This document shows positions 55,500 to 63,713 of a stretch of DNA of 64,000 nucleotides, piece after piece. Position 1 is the stretch's first letter. Each line of letters opens with the position of its first letter. The stretch is from Halomonas sp. KAO (GTDB lineage Bacteria > Pseudomonadota > Gammaproteobacteria > Pseudomonadales > Halomonadaceae). The notes under the pieces are model-generated. The model saw nothing but the letters and a program-made list of their open reading frames with translations. It was not told the origin of the DNA and searched no databases. The translations under genes were made by a program, and so were the position numbers. The stretch is taken from positions 59,135 through 123,134 of the forward strand of contig NZ_JADNRL010000025.1 in NCBI RefSeq assembly GCF_015595025.1. Reading direction: 5' to 3'.

Positions 55500-57140
55500 T
55501 CAGGCAACGGCCTCGGACCAGGCCGCGGCGTCGATCTCGATCAGCATCGGGCCATCCTGGGGGCGGTGCGCGATGGCGCGTGCCAGGCCCGCGGGATTGC
55601 CGACCCGGCTCGCCGCGCAGCCGAAGCCGGCGGCCAGGGTCTGGAAGTCCGGCGCCTGAATATCGACCCCGAGGCGCGTGACCCCGGCATTGTCCATGAA
55701 GCGGCGGATCTCCTCATAGCCCTGGTTGTGCCACAGCAGCACGATGATCGGCAGGCCCTCCTCCACCGCACAGGCCAGCTCGGTGAGGGTGAACATCACG
55801 CCGCCGTCGCCGACCAGGGCGACCACCGGTAGTTCGGGCTGGCCGAGGCTCGCCCCCATGGCGGCGGGCAGGCCGTAGCCCAGCGTGCCGTAGCCGGTGG
55901 AGGCGTTGAAGAAACGCCGCGGGGCGTCCTGGCTCACCAGATGGTTGGCCGCGTAGGTGGTGGCGCAGGAATCACCCACCAGGATCGCTTCAGGTAGACA
56001 CTCGCGCAGCGTGTCGAACAACGGAACATAAGCGCGGAAGGCCGGGTCCTCGGCCAGTGCCAGGGACTCGAGGGCGGCGCGGGTACGATTCCTCCCATCC
56101 CGTGCCAGGGGGCGGCCGGCCAGCGCCCGCTCGCAGCTCGTCGCCAGCGCCTCGATGCTCGAGGCGGCGTCGGCCACCAGCGCCAGATCGGCGTGCTGGT
56201 TGCGCGCCAGCTGCTCGGGGTCCAGGTCGATGCGGATCAGCCGGCCGCCGAGCTCGAAGCCATCGTCGAACACCACATCGTAGTCGGTCTCGCCAATCTC
56301 GGTGCCGATGGCCAGCACCACATCGGCCTCACGCGCCAGCTGGCGCACCGCCGGCAGCGAGGCGTTGGCGCCCAGATCCAGCGGATGGTCGCGGCCGAGC
56401 AGCCCCTTGGCGTTGATGGTGGTGACGGTGGGGGCATCGAGCAGCTCGACCAGACGGCGGGCCGCCTGGGGGGCGCCGACGCAGCCACCCCCCAGCAGCA
56501 CCAGGGGGCGCTCGGCCTCACCGAGCCAGCTCCGGGCCTGCTCGAGGGCGTGCGGGTCCGGGGCGGCCTTGCTCAGCACGCTGCGGCGAAGGTGGCGTGG
56601 GGCGCTGACCGGGGCATCGAACAGATCGATGGGGATCTCGATATGCACGGGCCCCGGGCGGGCCCCGTCGAACACCGCGAAGGCACGGGCCAGGGCTTCT
56701 CCGAGACCCTCCGGGTCGAGCAGGGTGTGGCTGAAGCGAGAGACCCCGGCCATCAGCTCGCGCTGCCCCGGCAGCTCGTGTAGGCGCCCCTGGCCACGAC
56801 CCAGGGTGTCACGGCGATTGACGCTGGAGATCACCAGCATCGGTATCGAGTCCGCCAGGGCCTGGCCCATGGCGGTGGCGATATTCGTCATCCCGGGGCC
56901 GGTGATGATGAAGCAGACACCGGGCTTGCCCGTGGCGCGAGCGTAGCCGTCCGCCATGAAGCCGGCGCCCTGCTCATGGCGTGGGGTCACGTGGCGAATG
57001 CCGCTGCCCTGGTGTTCATGCTCGCCGCCGCCCTCTAGGCCGCGGTAGAGCTCGATGGTATGGACGCCCGGAATCCCGAACACGGTGTCCACGTCGTAGG
57101 CGTCGCGCAGCAGGCGGATCAGCAGTTCGGCGCAGGTCAT
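55500..57140 (-). CDS. thiamine-diphosphate-dependent enzyme, AruI-like 2-ketoarginine decarboxylase candidate
   Basis: This 546-aa protein belongs to the acetolactate synthase/pyruvate decarboxylase fold. The catalytic Glu 56 (RHEQGAGFMADGYAR), GPGMTNIATAMGQAL and the ThDP motif GDGGVMFTLTEL..WHNQGY are present. The length suits AruI of the arginine transaminase pathway (about 559 aa), which makes 4-guanidinobutyraldehyde. Acetolactate synthase is less likely because no regulatory subunit is adjacent and the neighbours are ALDH and ureohydrolase. GAGGAG precedes 57140. Confidence 0.8.
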   Translation of the reverse strand: MTCAELLIRLLRDAYDVDTVFGIPGVHTIELYRGLEGGGEHEHQGSGIRHVTPRHEQGAGFMADGYARATGKPGVCFIITGPGMTNIATAMGQALADSIPMLVISSVNRRDTLGRGQGRLHELPGQRELMAGVSRFSHTLLDPEGLGEALARAFAVFDGARPGPVHIEIPIDLFDAPVSAPRHLRRSVLSKAAPDPHALEQARSWLGEAERPLVLLGGGCVGAPQAARRLVELLDAPTVTTINAKGLLGRDHPLDLGANASLPAVRQLAREADVVLAIGTEIGETDYDVVFDDGFELGGRLIRIDLDPEQLARNQHADLALVADAASSIEALATSCERALAGRPLARDGRNRTRAALESLALAEDPAFRAYVPLFDTLRECLPEAILVGDSCATTYAANHLVSQDAPRRFFNASTGYGTLGYGLPAAMGASLGQPELPVVALVGDGGVMFTLTELACAVEEGLPIIVLLWHNQGYEEIRRFMDNAGVTRLGVDIQAPDFQTLAAGFGCAASRVGNPAGLARAIAHRPQDGPMLIEIDAAAWSEAVA

Positions 57141-57189
57141 GGATATCTCTCTCCTCAGGGGCATGGTGGGCTCGGGGGCAGGGGTCCCT

Positions 57190-58590
57190 TTACCCCACCA
57201 GCCAGTGGGCCATGATCACGATGATGGGCAGCGTGATGGCGGTACGCAGCAGGAAGATCACCACCAGTTCCCACAGCTTGAGGGGAATGCGGGACTTCAG
57301 TAGCAGGGCGCCGATCTCGGACATGTAGATCAGCTGGGTCAGCGACAGGCAGGCGATAACGAAGCGGGTGAGCTCGCTCTCGATGTCGCTGGCCAGCACC
57401 GCCGGCAGGAACATGTCGGCGAAGCCCACCAGGGTGGCCGGTGCGGCGGCCTCGGCTTCGGGCAGGCCCATCCACTCTAGTACCGGCACCATCGGCATGG
57501 AGAGCCAGGTAAACAGCGGCGTGAACTCGGCCAGCACCAGCGCCACGGTACCGATGGCGATGACCAGCGGCAACAGGCCGAAGAAGATGTCGGCGACGTT
57601 GAACAGGGCCAGGCGGACCAGCTTCAGCGGACCCGGAGCCTTCTCGGCGCGAGCCACGGCGATGCCCAGGCTGTAGCGCAGCAGGCTCTGGTCGCCGGTG
57701 TTCTCCTCCTGGATCTGGCAGCCGACCGGCTCATAGTAGTCGTTGGACTTGCGTGACAGGGGTGGCAGGCGAGGCACGATCACGGCAGCCACCAGGCCGG
57801 CCACCACCACGGTCAGGTAGAAGGGGATGAACAGGTGGTTGATGCCGATGAAGCTGGTCACCAGCAGGGCGAAGGCGATGGAGACGATGGAGAAGTTGGT
57901 GGCAACGGCCGAGGCCTCGCGGGCGTTATAGAAGCCCTGCTCGTACTGCTGGGTGGTGATCAGCACGCCCACGGTACCCGAACCCATCCAGGAGGCGGTC
58001 GCGTCGATGGCGCTACGCCCGGGCAGGCCGAAGATCCTGCGGAAGGGGGTACGCACCATGGAGCCGATAAACTCCATGAAGCCGAAATCGACCAGGAAGG
58101 GCAGCAGGATGGCGGCGAAGAAGAAGAAGGTCAGCAGGACCGGCGCCAGATCGTTGAGCATCACCCCACCGGTGAAGGAGGCGGTGATCATCTGGGGGCC
58201 GACCTGGAAGTAGGTCATCAGCGCGAACGCAGCGCCGAGGGCGCGCATCACCACCCATAGCGGCGAGATGTCGAAGAGCTCCTTCATCGCGCCCTGGCGG
58301 GCCCAGCCGGGCCGTGTCAGCTTGACCACCAGGGTCAGCAGGATGGAGAGGCAGAGCACCACGGTAGCGATGGCGGGCAGGGCGTCGCCGAGAGTGGCCT
58401 TGAGCCAGTCGGCGGCCAGGCCCATGCCGATGTTGATGGTGTCACCCACCGAGAAGGGCACCAGGAACAGCAGGATGCCGATCAACGAGGGGACGAGGAA
58501 CTTGATCAGACCGTGGGTGCTCAGCTTGCCCCCTTCGGTCGTGATCTTGTCGGCGGAATGCAGATGGGAGGACATGGGACGATTACTCAT
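57190..58590 (-). CDS. YjiH family membrane protein (nucleoside-recognition GATE domain), candidate transporter
   Basis: This 466-aa polytopic inner-membrane protein has roughly ten hydrophobic segments. LIKFLVPSLIGILLFLVPF opens it, and ASWMGSGTVGVLITTQQYEQGFYNAREASAVATNFSIV and ATLVGFADMFLPAVLASDIESELTRFVIACLSLTQLIYMSEIG are GATE-type repeats. The function is not established in the family. Here it may import or export a guanidino compound. The start is 58590 or 58575; no strong Shine-Dalgarno distinguishes them. Confidence 0.75.
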   Translation of the reverse strand: MSNRPMSSHLHSADKITTEGGKLSTHGLIKFLVPSLIGILLFLVPFSVGDTINIGMGLAADWLKATLGDALPAIATVVLCLSILLTLVVKLTRPGWARQGAMKELFDISPLWVVMRALGAAFALMTYFQVGPQMITASFTGGVMLNDLAPVLLTFFFFAAILLPFLVDFGFMEFIGSMVRTPFRRIFGLPGRSAIDATASWMGSGTVGVLITTQQYEQGFYNAREASAVATNFSIVSIAFALLVTSFIGINHLFIPFYLTVVVAGLVAAVIVPRLPPLSRKSNDYYEPVGCQIQEENTGDQSLLRYSLGIAVARAEKAPGPLKLVRLALFNVADIFFGLLPLVIAIGTVALVLAEFTPLFTWLSMPMVPVLEWMGLPEAEAAAPATLVGFADMFLPAVLASDIESELTRFVIACLSLTQLIYMSEIGALLLKSRIPLKLWELVVIFLLRTAITLPIIVIMAHWLVG

Positions 58591-58667
58591 TGATGTTGTA
58601 ATGGTGGGCGCCCGCTGCGGGGCGCCATCAGGCGGTTGTCGGGGCCGCGCCCTGGCTCCGGGGTGAA

Positions 58668-59618
58668 TCAGTCGCGACGTTTGACGCCGGGCAGGACACA
58701 CAGCATCTCGTAAAGCAGCGTGGCGCCCATCAGGGCGGTATTGCCGCTCGGGTCGTAAGGCGGCGCCACCTCGACCAGGTCGCCGCCGACGATGTTGAGT
58801 CCCTGGGCGCCACGCACGATCTCCAGGCCCTGGGCGGAGGTCAGGCCGCCCATCTCCACGGTGCCGGTACCGGGTGCCACGGAAGGGTCGAGACCATCGA
58901 TGTCGAAGGAGATATACACCGGGCCGTCGCCCATCTGCTCGCGCACCTCGGCCATCAGCGGCTCCAGCGACTTGTGCCAGCACTGTTCGGCCTGGACGAC
59001 GCGGAAGCCCTGCTGACGACACCAGTCGAAGTCCTCGGCGGCATAGCCGGTGCCGCGCAGACCGATCTGCACCACGCGGTTGGCATCCAGCAGGCCCTCT
59101 TCCTGGGCGCGACGGAAGGGGCAGCCGTGGGCGACCTCCTCACCGAACATGTGCTCGTTGACGTCGGCGTGGGCATCGATATGGATCAGGCCGACCGGGC
59201 CATGCTTCCTGGCGATGGCGCGCAGGATCGGCCAGGTCAGGGTGTGGTCGCCGCCCAGGGTCAGCGGAACACAGTCATGAGCCAGGACGTCGTCGTAGAA
59301 CCGGCTGATGATGTCCAGGTTCTTCGGCAGATTGAAGGTGTTGATCGGCACGTCGCCGATATCCGCCACCTGCAGGCTGTCGAAGGGGGCCGCACGAGTG
59401 GCCATGTTGTAGGGCCGCAGCATGCGAGACTCATCGCGAATCTGTCGCGGCCCCAGGCGGGTTCCGGGCCGGTTGGAGGTGCCGATATCCATCGGGATGC
59501 CGATAAAGGCGGCATCGAGGCCGGCAGCACTCTCCTGGGTGGGCAGGCGCATCATGGTGGCGGGGCCGCCGAAACGCGGCATGTCGTTGCCGCCGAGGGG
59601 CTGATTGAAGTCGCTCAT
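58668..59618 (-). CDS. gbuA: ureohydrolase, probable 4-guanidinobutyrase (GbuA-like)
   Basis: This 316-aa member of the arginase/agmatinase family has manganese ligands visible in GGDH (His 125), HIDAHAD (Asp 148, His 150, Asp 152) and SFDIDGLDP (Asp 239, Asp 241). Length and N-terminus fit GbuA of Pseudomonas (319 aa), which yields GABA and urea from 4-guanidinobutyrate. Agmatinase or guanidinopropionase activity cannot be excluded. Neighbouring decarboxylase and aldehyde dehydrogenase genes favour guanidinobutyrase. It is the first gene after the sigma-54 promoter, with AGGAGC before the start at 59618. Confidence 0.82.
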   Translation of the reverse strand: MSDFNQPLGGNDMPRFGGPATMMRLPTQESAAGLDAAFIGIPMDIGTSNRPGTRLGPRQIRDESRMLRPYNMATRAAPFDSLQVADIGDVPINTFNLPKNLDIISRFYDDVLAHDCVPLTLGGDHTLTWPILRAIARKHGPVGLIHIDAHADVNEHMFGEEVAHGCPFRRAQEEGLLDANRVVQIGLRGTGYAAEDFDWCRQQGFRVVQAEQCWHKSLEPLMAEVREQMGDGPVYISFDIDGLDPSVAPGTGTVEMGGLTSAQGLEIVRGAQGLNIVGGDLVEVAPPYDPSGNTALMGATLLYEMLCVLPGVKRRD

Positions 59619-59682
59619 GCAGGGCTCCTGTGAAGCTGATTGATATGCCTGGCCGAGGTAAGGCCGGTGCGATACCCCTGAA

Positions 59683-59701
59683 GGAGCAGGATGTGTGCCA
59701 A
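59683..59701 (-). promoter_or_regulatory. sigma-54 promoter of the gbuA operon
   Basis: The minus strand reads TTGGCAC-ACATC-CTGCTCC, against the consensus TTGGCACG-N4-TTGCT. The invariant GG (59699-59698) and GC (59687-59686) are exactly 10 bases apart. Transcription would start near 59674, about 55 bases before the gbuA start. Confidence 0.8.
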
Positions 59702-59774
59702 TGTCGATTTCGTTAGACCAAAGATTAAAAAATGAGGCGGGATGATATGGCCCGAGTACGTGAGGGAGGTGAGG

Positions 59775-59846
59775 GTGATTCAACTCTGGATCGGTGGGTC
59801 GGAGTGGCGTGATACAATAATGAATCGCGATCCAGGAATGAATCAC
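59775..59846. promoter_or_regulatory. three 16-bp dyads, candidate activator-binding sites
   Basis: Each site fits GATNCA-N4-TGNATC: 59777-59792 (GATTCA-ACTC-TGGATC), 59811-59826 (GATACA-ATAA-TGAATC) and 59829-59844 (GATCCA-GGAA-TGAATC). They are centred about 110, 144 and 162 bases upstream of the predicted sigma-54 start, the usual enhancer distance. The last covers the Shine-Dalgarno of the divergent regulator, and the middle one overlaps a TG-A-TACAAT extended -10 (59810-59818), which suggests autorepression. Confidence 0.7.
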
Positions 59847-59848
59847 CG

Positions 59849-61336
59849 ATGTCCGAACTTGACGCCCTGATCCTCAAGACCATCATCGACACCGCCCACG
59901 ATCACTTCTTTATCGTCGCGCCCGATGGCCGTATCCGGGATGTCAGTCCCGGGGCGGCGGCGGTCTATGGCATGTCCCGTGAGGCCCTCTGTGCCACCAG
60001 CGTCCAGCGACTGGAGGCCGACGGCGTGCTGACGCCCTCGGTGAGCCTGGAGGTTATCCGAACGGGCAGGCCGGTGCAGCTGGAGCAGCGTACCGGCACC
60101 GGGCGGCGGGTCATTGCCCAGGCGCACCCCGTGTTCCAGGACGAGCGTCTGGTGGCGGTGGTGAGCCGCTCAATGGACATGACCGATCTGCAGCTGCTGC
60201 AACAGGAGTATGCGCTGCTGCAGCGCCGCTTCAGTGAGCACCTTCGGCGGGGGCATGCGCTGGAGACCGACGCCGAGGCGCTGGAGGCGGAACTGGATGA
60301 GCTCGAGGTGAAAAGCCAGCTGATGCGTGAGGTGGCCCTGCTGCTGCGCCGGGTCGCCCCTACCGATGCCACCGTGCTGATGCTGGGGGAGTCCGGGGTG
60401 GGCAAGACCGCCTTCGCCCGCCAGCTCCACCGCTGGAGCTCGCGCTGCGACGGACCCTTCATCGACGTCAACTGTGCCGCCATTCCCGAGAGCCTGTTCG
60501 AGTCCGAGATGTTCGGCTATCGCCCCGGCGCCTTCTCCGGCGCCGCCCCCGGTGGGCGGGTGGGGCTGATCGAGCAGGCCGAGGGCGGCACCCTGTTCCT
60601 CGATGAGATCGGCGAGCTGCCCCTGTCGGTGCAGACCAAGCTGCTCAAGACCATCCAGGATGGCACCGTCACACGCCTCGGCGACAGCGCGCCGCGGCGC
60701 GTGGATTATCGCCTGGTGGTGGCCACCAATCAGGATCTCTCGGCGCGGGTGGAGGAGGGGCTGTTTCGGCTCGATCTCTACTATCGACTGAACGTGATCC
60801 CGGTCACCCTGCCGCCCCTGCGCGAGCGTCGTGAGGATATTCCGGGGCTTGTCGAGCGTCAGCTCGAGCGCCTCAATCGCCGCTACGGGCGCGACAAGAT
60901 GCTGGCGCACAGCGTGTGGCAGTCGCTGATGGGCTGGGAGTGGCCCGGCAATGTGCGCGAGCTGGAGAATGTCCTGGAACGCGCCTGGCTATCGGCGGAG
61001 GGCGATGTCATTCGCCATCAGGAGCTGGGTGAGCTCCCGCGCGCGATGGCGGAACCGAGCGATGCGGAACTGGCCGAATCGAGCCCCCGGCCGGTGGCGG
61101 CCGAGCCTGCCCCGGCGTTGGGGGAAAACGAGTCGCTGGCGTCGGCCCTGGCGCGCACCGAGCGCGACATCCTGGCGGGGCTGTGCGGCGAGCTGGACTC
61201 GACCTATGCCATCGCCAGACGCCTGGGTATCAGTCAGCCGAGCGTGGTGCGCAAGCTCCAGAAGCATGGCCTGAGGATCGGCCGGGTCGAGGAGCGGTCG
61301 GCGATCGACAAGGCCGGTGTCGTTTCCCCGCGGTAA
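59849..61336 (+). CDS. sigma-54-dependent transcriptional activator (PAS-AAA+-HTH)
   Basis: This 495-aa enhancer-binding protein has a PAS-like sensor at about residues 8-112 ([24 protein letters not shown]) and a coiled-coil linker at about 115-158. The AAA+ domain contains Walker A GESGVGKT (180-187), the sigma-54 contact loop GAFSGA (227-232, Thr replaced by Ser) and Walker B FLDEIGEL. The C-terminal HTH ([24 protein letters not shown]) is of TyrR rather than Fis type. It is divergent from the gbuA operon, which it very probably activates, much as RocR-type proteins control arginine catabolism. Confidence 0.9.
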   Translation: MSELDALILKTIIDTAHDHFFIVAPDGRIRDVSPGAAAVYGMSREALCATSVQRLEADGVLTPSVSLEVIRTGRPVQLEQRTGTGRRVIAQAHPVFQDERLVAVVSRSMDMTDLQLLQQEYALLQRRFSEHLRRGHALETDAEALEAELDELEVKSQLMREVALLLRRVAPTDATVLMLGESGVGKTAFARQLHRWSSRCDGPFIDVNCAAIPESLFESEMFGYRPGAFSGAAPGGRVGLIEQAEGGTLFLDEIGELPLSVQTKLLKTIQDGTVTRLGDSAPRRVDYRLVVATNQDLSARVEEGLFRLDLYYRLNVIPVTLPPLRERREDIPGLVERQLERLNRRYGRDKMLAHSVWQSLMGWEWPGNVRELENVLERAWLSAEGDVIRHQELGELPRAMAEPSDAELAESSPRPVAAEPAPALGENESLASALARTERDILAGLCGELDSTYAIARRLGISQPSVVRKLQKHGLRIGRVEERSAIDKAGVVSPR

Positions 61337-61407
61337 GGCGTCCCAGGTGGTGCTAGGTCAAGAGCGCTCGTCGCGGCTCAGGGCCGATACGAGCGCCCGG
61401 CGCTCGA

Positions 61408-62718
61408 TCAGCGGGCCGGGACCTGTGCCATCAGGTAGTCGGCCAGCGCCCGGTAGGCCGGCAGCGAGGTCGGATCGTTGGCGGCGTTGGCCGCCACCGG
61501 GTGGGAGGCCAGGCGCACGATGACCATATCGGCAGCGGGGTCGATCCAGAGCGTCTGGCCATGCACGCCGCGGGCGGCGAAGGCGCCGTGGTCGTCGTGG
61601 CTGATCCACCACATCCCGCGATAGCTCCAGCCATCGAGGCCCGCGTAGCCGGCCTTGGCGAAGGCCGCTTTGTCGCCGCCCTCGCGCAGGCGTGCGATGG
61701 CCGCGGCGGGCAGCAGCTGCTCGCCGGCGAGGCGGCCCTCGTCGAGGATCAGCTGGCCCAGGCGACCCAGGTCGCGCAGGGTGGCGTTGAAACCGCCGCC
61801 GGCGAAGGGCGTGCCGATGGAGTCCACCGTGAAGAAGGCTTCCCGCTCGACGCCCAGTCGCGACCAGACACGCTCGGCCAGCCAGTCGGCGACGCTCTGG
61901 CCGGTGGCGCGGGCGATGATCCAGCCCAGCGCATCGGAGTTGATGGTGCGATAGCCGAAGGCCTCGCCGTGCTCGCCGGCCTTGTCCACCGTCTCGAGGA
62001 AGGCGAAGTAGCTGCGCGGGCCCTTGTAGCCCGGGGGCGGCGGCAGCGGGCTGCCGGCCCTGGCGTAGGCCCAGACGTCGGCCTCGGGATCGGCGTAGTC
62101 CTCTGAGTAGTCCAGCGCGGTGGTCATCTCCAGCACCTGGCGCAGGGTGGCGTCGCCGAAGGCGCTATCGGCGAGTTCCGGCACCAGCTCGCCGATGAGG
62201 GCCTCCTCGTCCAGGGTGCCCTCGGCCACCAGCGTCTCGCCGATCAGCCCGGTGAGCGACTTGGTCACCGACATCACGCCGTGCAGGGTGGTCTCGTCCA
62301 GGCAGCCGGCGTAGCGCTCGTAGACCACCCGGCCGCGGTGCAACACCAGCAGGCCGTCGGTGTGGTTGACCGTGAAGACCTCGTCCCAGGTCATCGGCGC
62401 GCCGCCGTCGGTGGGCTGGAAGCTCACCTCGTCGATGTCCGGATCGAGGGCGTAGGGCAGGGGGCGGGCGGCGTCGCGCCCCTTGCCCACACCGGCGGTG
62501 GGCATCAGCTCGCGGAAATGGCAGACCGTCCACTTGAGCTTGTCGCCGGCGAAGTAGTCGTCGTCGGTGAAGCGGATGGTGCGCTCCTCCGGTGGCGGGA
62601 AACCCTGCATCCAGTCGGTGCCTTCGTCGGCCGTCGATGACTGCGCGGTCGCCGAGCCGGCCAGCAGCAGGGTGGCGGCAATGGTGGTGGACAGAGTGGC
62701 GGTCAGTATCCGTTTCAT
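61408..62718 (-). CDS. exported serine hydrolase, beta-lactamase/class C esterase family
   Basis: This 436-aa protein has a signal peptide (MKRILTATLSTTIAATLLLAGSATAQ, cleavage near 26). The serine motif SVTK (Ser 150, Lys 153) is within HGVMSVTKSLTGL, a Tyr motif is near FGYRTINSDALGWI, and HGQTLWIDP replaces the KTG-like strand. Such proteins are mostly esterases or peptidases rather than true beta-lactamases. It stands alone, with no operon partner visible. Confidence 0.82.
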   Translation of the reverse strand: MKRILTATLSTTIAATLLLAGSATAQSSTADEGTDWMQGFPPPEERTIRFTDDDYFAGDKLKWTVCHFRELMPTAGVGKGRDAARPLPYALDPDIDEVSFQPTDGGAPMTWDEVFTVNHTDGLLVLHRGRVVYERYAGCLDETTLHGVMSVTKSLTGLIGETLVAEGTLDEEALIGELVPELADSAFGDATLRQVLEMTTALDYSEDYADPEADVWAYARAGSPLPPPPGYKGPRSYFAFLETVDKAGEHGEAFGYRTINSDALGWIIARATGQSVADWLAERVWSRLGVEREAFFTVDSIGTPFAGGGFNATLRDLGRLGQLILDEGRLAGEQLLPAAAIARLREGGDKAAFAKAGYAGLDGWSYRGMWWISHDDHGAFAARGVHGQTLWIDPAADMVIVRLASHPVAANAANDPTSLPAYRALADYLMAQVPAR

Positions 62719-62833
62719 GGGGTACCTCGTATGGCCTTGCCGCCTGTGCGGTTCCGAGCGGTCTCCTGGTCATCAGCCGCTGGCCATGGAAGTCGACCCG
62801 CCGATGATGTCATGCCTCTGTGGCGGCCTGAGC

Positions 62834-63601
62834 TTAGTCCAGCTCCTGCACGCCACCGCCGGAGACGGTAAGGATCTGGCCGCTGATCCAGCTCGAGGCC
62901 GGTGCACAGAGAAACAGCGCCGCGTTGGCCATGTCCTCTGGCTCGCCGAGTCTCTTGAGCGGGGTGTGGGCGAGCATCCTCTGCTCGATCTCGTCGTTGA
63001 GCACCGATTTCAGCGCGTCGGTGCGGGTGGCTCCCGGGGCGATGCCATTGACCCGGATGTTTTTCGGCCCGAGATCGAAGGCGATGTTGCGCACCAGGTG
63101 GCTGGTGGCCGCCTTGGAGGAGCCGTAGGCGGCCATGCGCTTGTTCTTGTTCTCGGCCGACATCGAGGTGATGGCCAGTATCGCGCCACCGCCGACCTTC
63201 TCCATTTCAGGCGCGGCCAGCTGGGCCAGGCGGAACAGTGAGAAGACGTTCAGGTCGAAGGCGCGGCGGAACTCCTCCATGGGCATGTCGAAGGGCTTGG
63301 GGCCGCCGCCCCCGGCGTTGCTGACCAGCAGCGTCAGCTTGCCGAAGGCGTCCACCGCCTTGGCGACCACCGCGGCGAGATCCTCCTCTCGGGTGACATC
63401 GCAGGCAACGCTGGTGGCTCGGCCGCCGTCGTCCTCGATGCCTTTGGCCACTGCGGCGGCCGAGTCGCTACTCAGGTCGCTGACCACCACCGCGGCGCCG
63501 GCTCGAGCGAAGGTTTCGGCGATGGCGCGGCCGATGCCGGCACCGGCGCCGGTGACGAGGGCGACCTGATCGGTCAGCGTAAACTGTTGGGGGGCGTACA
63601 T
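62834..63601 (-). CDS. hdhA: SDR oxidoreductase, 7-alpha-hydroxysteroid dehydrogenase-like
   Basis: This 255-aa protein shares long motifs with E. coli HdhA: TGAGAGIGRAIAETFARAG, NAGGGGPKPFDMPM, APEMEKVGGGAIL.ITSM.AENKN and SGQILTVSGGGVQEL. The catalytic YGSSK is present. A steroid substrate is uncertain in this organism, since HdhA homologues are broadly distributed. GGGAGC precedes the start. Confidence 0.82.
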   Translation of the reverse strand: MYAPQQFTLTDQVALVTGAGAGIGRAIAETFARAGAAVVVSDLSSDSAAAVAKGIEDDGGRATSVACDVTREEDLAAVVAKAVDAFGKLTLLVSNAGGGGPKPFDMPMEEFRRAFDLNVFSLFRLAQLAAPEMEKVGGGAILAITSMSAENKNKRMAAYGSSKAATSHLVRNIAFDLGPKNIRVNGIAPGATRTDALKSVLNDEIEQRMLAHTPLKRLGEPEDMANAALFLCAPASSWISGQILTVSGGGVQELD

Positions 63602-63713
63602 GGAGAAGCTCCCTGAAGGGGCGAGTGTGGAAAGGCTACGACGCCTGGCCGCTTTGGCTCAGCGTAGCAGCTTTACGGTGGCCGCCCCGGTGGAGGCTGG
63701 CTGTAGTGAAGGG

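Noticed and set aside
61364..61396. GCGCTCGT/ACGAGCGC stem between the sigma-54 activator and the serine hydrolase as a terminator.
   Set aside because: The loop is 17 bases and no T tract follows; too weak to call.
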